This document shows, piece after piece, positions 14,266 to 14,517 of a stretch of 14,517 bases of DNA. The notes below the pieces were generated by a model. The model was not told where the DNA came from. It searched no databases and saw only the letters and a list, made by a program, of their open reading frames with translations. Position 1 is the first letter of the stretch; every line of letters begins with the position of its first letter. Made by a program: the position numbers and the translations under genes. Source of the stretch: Chryseobacterium sp. (GTDB lineage: Bacteria > Bacteroidota > Bacteroidia > Flavobacteriales > Weeksellaceae); NCBI GenBank assembly GCA_003852805.1, contig RDDY01000089.1, positions 1 through 14,517 on the forward strand, written 5' to 3'.

Positions 14266-14517
14266 GAATTATTTTTTGAGGGATTCGGAACCCTCGGCCA
14301 CTCCCGATGTTAAATCGGGATGCTCTGAACCAACTGAGCTAACCGCCCGAATTATTTTTTGAGGGATTCGGAACCCTCGGCCACTCCCGATGTTAAATCG
14401 GGATGCTCTGAACCAACTGAGCTAACCGCCCGAATTATTTTTTGAGGGATTCGGAACCCTCGGCCACTCCCGATGTTAAATCGGGATGCTCTGAACCAAC
14501 TGAGCTAACCGCCCGAA
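14266..14517 (-). repeat. Three perfect 83-bp tandem units of degenerate tRNA-Val-like sequence
   Basis: Units begin at 14266, 14349 and 14432 with no difference between copies, plus 3 nt of a fourth. On the - strand each unit has GGGCGGT and a D-arm identical to tRNA-Val(TAC). An anticodon-like arm follows in which TCCCGAT and ATCGGGA can pair around TTAAC; with a 7-nt loop the anticodon position reads TAA, but this is ambiguous. Then come GTGGCC and a T-arm GAGGG / CCCTC with an 8-nt loop (TTCCGAAT, one C more than normal). The 3' acceptor strand ACCGCCC is missing, replaced by the spacer AAAAAATAATTC that also precedes tRNA-Val(TAC). The tRNA-like parts are 14278-14348, 14361-14431 and 14444-14514. 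They are not functional tRNA genes as written: either a decayed tRNA array or a contig-end assembly artefact. Confidence 0.85.

Noticed and set aside
14266..14517. CRISPR array
   Set aside because: The whole 83-bp unit repeats without variable spacers, and the content is tRNA-derived.

Overview
The window looks like the end-to-end content of a contig from a Bacteroidota bacterium, most likely order Bacteroidales. The evidence is the gene order murC-ftsQ-ftsA-ftsZ-yqeY, an FtsZ that carries the IPAF-type peptide and then a further tail ending in NRFLNKDVD, a bacterial GH3 protein, several TAnnTTTG promoter -7 elements typical of this phylum, and weak or absent Shine-Dalgarno sequences. The family or genus cannot be fixed from this sequence. 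Both ends look unreliable: bases 1-81 are C/T-rich low-complexity sequence, and bases 14266-14517 are three identical 83-bp units.

Region 1 (82-5435, + strand) is the distal part of the division and cell-wall (dcw) cluster. It holds a 5'-truncated murC, then ftsQ, ftsA, ftsZ and a GatB/YqeY-family gene, with gaps of 4, 36, 15 and 3 nt, closed by a hairpin terminator. MurC adds L-alanine to UDP-MurNAc. FtsQ, FtsA and FtsZ are the divisome scaffold, the membrane tether and the ring polymer. FtsZ has an unusually long acidic linker.

Region 2 (5436-7617, + strand) has two single genes, each with its own predicted promoter -7 element and terminator. One encodes a bacilliredoxin-type (YphP/YqiW) thiol protein with a CGC motif. 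The other encodes a GH3-family acyl-adenylate-type enzyme of unknown substrate. A perfect 24-bp inverted repeat forms a two-way terminator between GH3 and the convergent clpC.

Region 3 (7632-10154, - strand) is clpC, the AAA+ unfoldase partner of ClpP. A 170-bp divergent spacer separates it from the next block.

Region 4 (10325-13757, + strand) is a glycan-assembly and sulfur-transfer block: a GT4-type glycosyltransferase, sufE, a GT9 (heptosyltransferase-like) gene and a GT2 gene. The sufE-GT9 and GT9-GT2 pairs overlap by 3-4 nt at their stop and start codons, which suggests translational coupling.

Region 5 (13707-14517, - strand) is a tRNA locus read in the opposite direction: three degenerate tRNA-like tandem units, tRNA-Val(TAC), a terminator-like hairpin, tRNA-Val(GAC), a truncated GIY-YIG gene starting 6 nt after that tRNA, and a 54-codon two-helix membrane ORF whose 3' end runs antisense into the GT2 gene.

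Most of the window is ordinary housekeeping sequence. I did not find a convincing new multi-gene system. The least explained sequence is the tRNA-linked region 5.
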